Below are positions 58,260-64,000 of a DNA stretch of 64,000 bases, piece by piece. Below the pieces are notes generated by a model that saw only the letters and a list, made by a program, of their open reading frames with translations, ran no database searches and was not told where the DNA came from. The translations under genes and the position numbers were made by a program. Position 1 is the stretch's first letter; every line of letters begins with the position of its first letter. The stretch lies in assembly GCA_024138025.1 (NCBI GenBank), contig JAMXBD010000169.1, positions 124,001-188,000 on the forward strand, read 5' to 3'. Source of the DNA: Combretum micranthum. Taxonomy: Eukaryota; Streptophyta; Magnoliopsida; Myrtales; Combretaceae.

Positions 58260-59650
58260 TTTTTTAAAAAAAATTTACTTAATATAAAATAAATAATATC
58301 TGCGTAAGTTGATTATTAAAATTTAAATGACATATATGTAAATATTATTAATGGAAGTTAATTGATATGTGATGTGTAATTATATACTGATAATAATTTT
58401 ATATAAAATGAATACCAACATAAATTTTACATGTTTTATAAAAGTCTTATTATTAAAATATTTATTTATAATATTATAGAGTAATTGATAGTAATGTGCA
58501 AATTACATGTTGATTTACTTAATGTAAAAATAGATAATTTTTGCGTAGATTATTAAAACTTAAATGACATATATGTAAATGTTATTAATGAAAGTTAATT
58601 GATATGTGATGTAATTTTATACTGATAATATTTTTTTTTATAAAAATGAATACCAACATAAATTTTGCACGTTTTATAAAAATCTTATTAATAAATTCAT
58701 TATTTATAATTTAGAGTAATTAATATGTGATGTACAAATTACATGTTGATAGTAATGTATTATAAAATTGAACACACCAATCCTCGCTTGCATGTGTTGT
58801 TAAATATATTTGATATATGATGTGTAAATTATATATTAATAGCAGTTTTTCTTTATAAAATTGAATACACCAACGCAAATTTTGCATATTTTACAAAAAT
58901 CTTGTTATTAAAATTTGTTATTTGTAATGTTATCAATAAATTAATTTAATTTAAATTTACGATATATGAAAAAATAAACATGAAAAAACATGCATGACAA
59001 TCATTAGACAATTTGATTAGATTGTTCTAGTCAAATTTGTCTCTTCACGCTAAATAAATCCACTTTAGAGGGCACATAACAATGCATACCCAATAACTAA
59101 TCCAGTCATCATTAGATTTGTGATAAATCAAATATATCGAGTGCCACAAGTAAAAAGTTCATATAAGACTTCTTTCATTTATCGGTATGCTTCAAGTATG
59201 TAACATGTTGCTTATCATCTTTATCTAAACCATAACCAAACACAACACCTGTTGTCCCTCAATTTTCCTTTCGGTAATAGTTAGAGAGCAAAACATATGA
59301 GTTCTTCCACCATATCAAACCTAGAGCCCCAGAATACTACTCGAGAGGATACATCTCATCATCACAAGCATTGCCTTTTTTAGATTAAGCTTTTCCCACT
59401 ATTACCTTAATTTGTTTCAACCTCTAGCACCACTATCATCACAGGCACTACTCTTTCTACATTTTATGAATAGAAATTAATTGACTTGTGATGCGTAAAT
59501 TGTATATTGATAGTAGTTTTTTATAAAATCGAACATACTAACATAAATTTGGCACGTTTTATGAAAATTTATTATTAAAATCCGTTATTTATAATATTTT
59601 TCCAAAATTAAATAAATTTAATTTTATGATATAACAAAAGTAAACATGAA
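58260..59650. repeat. AT-rich tandem repeats, about 240-bp unit, three adjacent copies and one displaced
   Basis: Units start near 58273, 58516 and 58746, with a further copy at about 59468-59640. They share ACATATATGTAAAT, GTTAATTGATATGTGATGTG, ATGAATACCAACATAAATTT and TTTTATAAAAATCTTATTA. About 500 bp without recognised features (58960-59465) separates the last copy. No coding potential. Confidence 0.7.
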
Positions 59651-59829
59651 ATAACATGCATGCTAATCATCATTGAATATGTCTGTATAAATCAACAATA
59701 CATAATACAAATCATAATAATCCATAGGATCTACAAAGCAACGAAAAAGTCCATAAAAATAAAAGCAACATAGTCTAAACATTGAAAAGGGAAAATATGG
59801 ATAATAGGATGGCCTAATGCCTCTGTTGC

Positions 59830-62002
59830 TGGCATTGGTGTGCACTACTTGATCCTCTAATGGACGTCCTCTAAGTCACTATAGATGGGGAAGTCAAAGT
59901 TGGTGTAGGATGATAAGCTAAAGCTATATAGGGGTATGTGGAGGATGCTAAAAGGAACTTAGACCTGTAGCTGGAGTGGCACCTAGGAATGCATGCAATC
60001 CAAATGCGGGTGCCTATGATGAAAATGAGTGAAACCTACCCCCCAGGACCATAAGGCGAAACTCAATGAAGGATGTTGGCCTCTTTACTGTCCAAAGCCG
60101 CCAAGTGACCCGTGAGATGGATCGTATGGTACATGCTTGAATATAGATAGTTGGCTTAGCATCCCATAAAAGATCTGGTGGGTATGCAAATTGAGGCGCC
60201 ACTGGTGTGAATGGTGTAAAGCTAGGCTAGTTGGAATATGGGCCACTACCAGGAGTACTCATGTGCAGTGCGGCCTGCTGATATGGAGGGTACTGCCCGA
60301 AGGAAGACATTGAAGGAAGACGGATATAGTTCATCAACATATTAATTTGCTTCTACACTGTCCATCTATTACTATTGCTTGGTCTATCATACTTAGAGTA
60401 CATTAAATCTCATTATGTGTTACTCATAGTAGTCAATCCTATGCTAATCTATTGACATAATATATCTAAAGTTGTGACAGTAGCCAGATCTATGCCTCAA
60501 ACCTCCTCCATAATGTCCTGATCTAGCAAAGGTCGCTTACCTATCACAACAATAATATCCTCATCTTCCTTCTTGTTGCACACCGTGCATGCAGGGTTGA
60601 AACAAAGTGAAGATAATGTCAATATAATTATACAAAATGATGGATATAGTGTATTACCATGGAATATGAAAATTGAATATGCTTACACAATTTTGCATGG
60701 ACTTCTTTAACTCCCAACAATCAGTTAACTCTCCATTTACCCTCCTCAAATGTGTGTGTCTATAGTTCTCTATTGGTGTGGGATCCTGTAATACATGATT
60801 AGTGAAATTACTAAAAAATATATATATTATATATATATTATAACATCAACTCCCACACCATGTGGGTATTGTGACATGTAGCAAAAAATGTAGTTATAAT
60901 ACTTACATTCGTAAGTGCATGTTGAAGCATATACTTCGTACCACCCATATGCACCGATTTTTGCTTCTTCCTATTTACCTATTCATTGTGTGTCAAAACT
61001 ATGCGATTAAAAAAGTAAACAAACTGAACAGATAATTGGTTATCTATTTTGCTACATATAGAATTGTACCTTGTAATTTGGATCAATCTCTACGAAGTGG
61101 ACAAATGCCCTCTACTCGTCTGCTTAGTGCTTGAAACCTGATGGTGGCCTGCTAGTAGCTTCCTTGCTTCCACCTTTAGATATGATGCATACCTTCAGCC
61201 TATAGTAGAGCTGATTGAATGATTTACTTGCCAAGCAATTCAACATTATTCACCACTTGTGTACGTTCCGCTAATTCTCTAGTAGTTCGAATTTTTTCTA
61301 CACATTAAAAATAGGTTGCATGTGTTAGTGAATAGTCGAGGCTGAAAATAAACCTACTATTACTCTTTAGATAATGCTATGCCGATAGGCCTCTGAAAAT
61401 ACTGACCACACCTTACCTTTGGCTCCCAAAACGAATAACTTAGTCGAAAGCTCTATGGTAGAGTAAGAACTCTAACCTAACCATTGTAGGACGGGAGCAT
61501 ATGAGACCCATATATATCCATCTAGTATGGTGATGGTTAGCCTATGGCTTGTCCTCCTTGTCCTCCTAAACTCATCCTCCAGCTGAGTCCCCTTGTATTA
61601 CCTCAATGCCACTTATGTACCATGATATCGGCCTCCTCATGCTCAGCCAACACAATGGCTGCATCATGCTCCATTGCTATGGCCTGTGGGTCCTTAAGGT
61701 CCACCCAAGCATGTAGATCATCCGAAATGTAATATATGACATCCTCCCATATTCCTACTCATTCACCACCTCAGCTGAGTCTGAGCAGCTGGTATGACTG
61801 GTCGTTGGTCTCTTTGTCCTATTGATCGATTGTGTAGTAAACAATCCTCCTGTATATTCAAATAAGAATATTAGTGCATCATTCTAATATGGATGTGGAA
61901 GACAAAAGATTAACCATTCAAGGTAAAAACCCCACTAGCATACTGGTCAAGGCATGCCTTAGTGTCCTCCATAAGCTGATCAATGAAATCTGAGCTACTC
62001 AT
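59830..62002 (-). pseudogene. Ptta/En-Spm-type second gene of CACTA copy 2
   Basis: Starts at the ATG at 62002 (MSSSDFIDQL), 105 bp after the transposase stop, mirroring copy 1. The core is degraded. The NRKKQKSVHMGGTKYM motif at about 60935-60980 is clear. Downstream, a Pro/Gln/Tyr-rich tail reads FGQYPPYQQAALHMSTPGSG (about 60235-60300), then TAG and PSFTPFTPVAPQFAYPPDLL in the same frame, i.e. a CAG-to-TAG change. Such tails are usual in Ptta-type proteins. The C-terminal limit near 59830 is approximate. Confidence 0.7.
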
Positions 62003-62106
62003 CATGCACATTATAAAGATAACCATTATTAGTGATTCGTTAATTTGAGTTTATTACAAACAACATAGTTTGATAAAGAAAAAACAAATGAAAACATGCA
62101 TATAGT

Positions 62107-64000
62107 CTATTCATCTGAATCACCATCCCCCATGCCAGTACAACCTTCACATGGGTCACGTAGGCATAAAAGGTTTCCTATGTAGACAAATATGCAATAA
62201 GTTGGAATTTCCCACGGCCTTTCAATTGTTATTACATTGGCTCCTCAGTTAGAGATGGCTCATTCAATTCAACATCTTCTGTGGATTCCAATTGGAAGAG
62301 ACCATGGGTAAATATATGACGATGTACAACTTTCTATACAATTCTCCAGTCGCTAGATCATTTGCTTTGGTCCTTTAGGTAAAATACCTATTGCTAGGTC
62401 CACAAAAATGTGTAAGTCATTATAGTTCCATGTCCTTACTATGTTGACTAAGATGAGATCTCCATCGATACTTCTGGTTAGTCTAGGTTTGTGTCAAACC
62501 ACCTGCATCTAAATAAAAATACTCACCTAACCTTCCATGATTTAATTGAATAACTTCAGTGAGAATGCCATAAAAGGTTATCCGTTGTCCGCCATCTACA
62601 CCAATGACGTATACACGGCTGTTTTGTGATCTAAATCCTCCTTCATTTGCTTTTGTGTTATACCGAACCTTGTTTACAACACTAGTTTTGTTGCTATATC
62701 GATGAATATCTGGGCCCACCCTAAGGCTTCTAGGTCTTCTGACACTACTATGGATAGACTTAGGTTCCATAATCTGCAAAGGATGAGAATGATGTAGTTA
62801 ACCTTTATAGATATTGATAAATACTTGTTTCAAAAGTTGTGGATGAGTCGCAACCTCATTTCTAAACCACTCTACAAAATGTTTACATGCTATTCCTCCC
62901 ACATTGTTGTATTCTATTTGTGTAGTAAGTTCTTGCTCGAAATCCTTGGAAGTAATTTCATAAAAGTCCACATTCGGAAATGGTGAAATTATAGTGTTTT
63001 TAGGTCATAAACGAATTCAAACATCACATACTTTATAAACGGTTGTACCTCCTTGCAATTATTTAATACTATCCAATGTATTTTGTTAAGTTTGATGTCC
63101 GAACTTGATATAGTGCAACACCTATCAGACGTACAGGCTATGCGAATACTCGAAGTGATGACAATGAAGCTTCCACTAGCGGCTCATCCCATTGTCAATG
63201 GGGCCTATTTATTCTTGAGTTTATGTTCTCGAATAACAATAAGTAAAATTGAATGCTCTCTCATAACATATGACTCGGTAATGGAACCTTTTGTCTTGCA
63301 CTGTTTCGCATGAGAACTCCACAACATGATACATCTAAAGACACTGAATATGGCCACACATGTGAACTTCCTTTGGCAGATGCATAGTTAAATGGATCAT
63401 GATGTCAAAAAAAGCAAGAGCAAATGACATCTTTAACTTGCAAAGAGTTGGGATTATGGGTTTTTTCAAAGACTCCAGTAAATTCACACGAAGTTCTTTA
63501 GCTGTCAATTCTCTAAAGAAACAAGATACATCACATATAATGTTATAAATTTGTTTATCGAGAAACCTATGAATTATTACCGGGAGGATTCGTTGCAGCA
63601 GAACATGACAATTATGGCTCTTCAGATCTCTCAAACTAAATTCATTAGCACGTAAGAAGATATATTGGAACATATCCATTTGGCATCTTCACATCCCTAA
63701 TTGAGTTATAGACCTCTCTCATCTACCGAGTCGATAGTGTATATGTAGCCGATGGCTTGAACATGCATCCGGCATGTTCTTATAGATGTAGCTTGGAGCG
63801 AGTACCCATTTCCTGTGAGGGGAGTCTCACCTTATTTGTGTCTTTTCACTTGCCCTTAAAACTGAAAATAGTTCAACCAGGTTATCACATATATTCTTTT
63901 CAATGTGCATCATGCCAAGGTTGTATCGTATGTGTAATTCATTCTAATATGGCAATCGGAAGAGCAGACTCTTCTTACACCAGTTTGCGTCATCTTCGTT
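62107..64000 (-). pseudogene. TNP2-type transposase of CACTA copy 2 (partial)
   Basis: Stop at 62107-62109 (DGDSDE). DUF4216 at 62483-62779 (YGILTEVIQLNHG, NSRVYVIGVDGG); small exon at about 62860-62945 (VGGIACKHFVEWF), whose splicing keeps frame (AATGAG to ATTATGG); DUF4218 at about 63190-63680 (AKELRVNLLESLKKPI, IHLTMHLPKEVHMCG); TNP2 core end at 63720-64000. Stops interrupt it, e.g. TAA and TAG within the segment just after MGTRSKLHL (about 63730-63790). It lacks the frameshifts that copy 1 has near 2960 and 1990. The N-terminal half is outside the window. Confidence 0.85.

Larger units (their letters stand above)
59650..64000 (-). mobile_element. CACTA transposon, copy 2, running off the right window edge
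   Basis: Same orientation and gene order as copy 1: 60938-64000 aligns end to end with 1-3160. It extends further downstream than copy 1 as seen here, so the Ptta-type gene is more complete, but the transposase 5' part lies beyond 64000. Its own 3' terminus is not certain; it is either around 58.2-59.6 kb or the CACTA-like end at 56973. Many more nonsense codons than copy 1 show it is older. Confidence 0.85.

Overview
This is a stretch of flowering-plant nuclear DNA, probably dicot, made almost entirely of transposable elements. I found no host gene, rRNA, tRNA or CRISPR. The DNA is AT-rich. The recognisable coding remnants are plant-type CACTA (En/Spm) and hAT transposases, Ty3/gypsy gag-pol and a LINE-type RNase H. 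I cannot name a species.

Layout. 1-6388: most of a minus-strand CACTA element. It has a decayed TNP2 transposase gene, the start of a second (Ptta-type) gene with short introns, a TATA box, a leader with introns, nine copies of a 17-bp palindrome, and a CACTAGTAG terminus at 6388. 7791-8990: a tandem array with a ~206-bp period, full of small hairpins. 9980-10604: a complete TRIM element with CGTAT target duplications. 12.5-24.7 kb: a gypsy cluster. Element E1 keeps gag, protease and the start of RT, and its 5' LTR is split by a 3.6-kb solo LTR. E2 and E3 lack RT, RNase H and integrase. 24.7-26.1 kb: the 3' end and LTR of a copia-like element. 26.1-26.8 kb: a LINE 3' fragment. 26.8-31.95 kb: an unclassified repeat family, interrupted by a 3.3-kb solo LTR. 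32.8-34.9 kb: another probable solo LTR. 35.3-39.5 kb: a 4.2-kb solo LTR of the same family as the 27-30 kb copy, inverted. 39.6-46.7 kb: MITEs, a ruined hAT transposase, a foldback element and a copia-like LTR. 46.7-50.9 kb: a probable further long LTR. 52.3-54.4 kb: two MITEs. 56.97-58.2 kb: a short internally deleted CACTA derivative. 58.3-59.65 kb: an AT-rich tandem array. 59.7-64 kb: a second, more decayed CACTA element in the same orientation, running off the window.

No autonomous pathway is encoded here. The two CACTA copies explain each other: comparing them locates frameshifts and lost codons. The window records nested insertion, LTR-LTR recombination into solo LTRs, internal deletion, and C-to-T decay consistent with DNA methylation. 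Three very long solo LTRs and the TRIM have perfect 5-bp target duplications, so their ends are well supported. Where I give a start or end without a TG/CA terminus, TIR or TSD, treat it as approximate.
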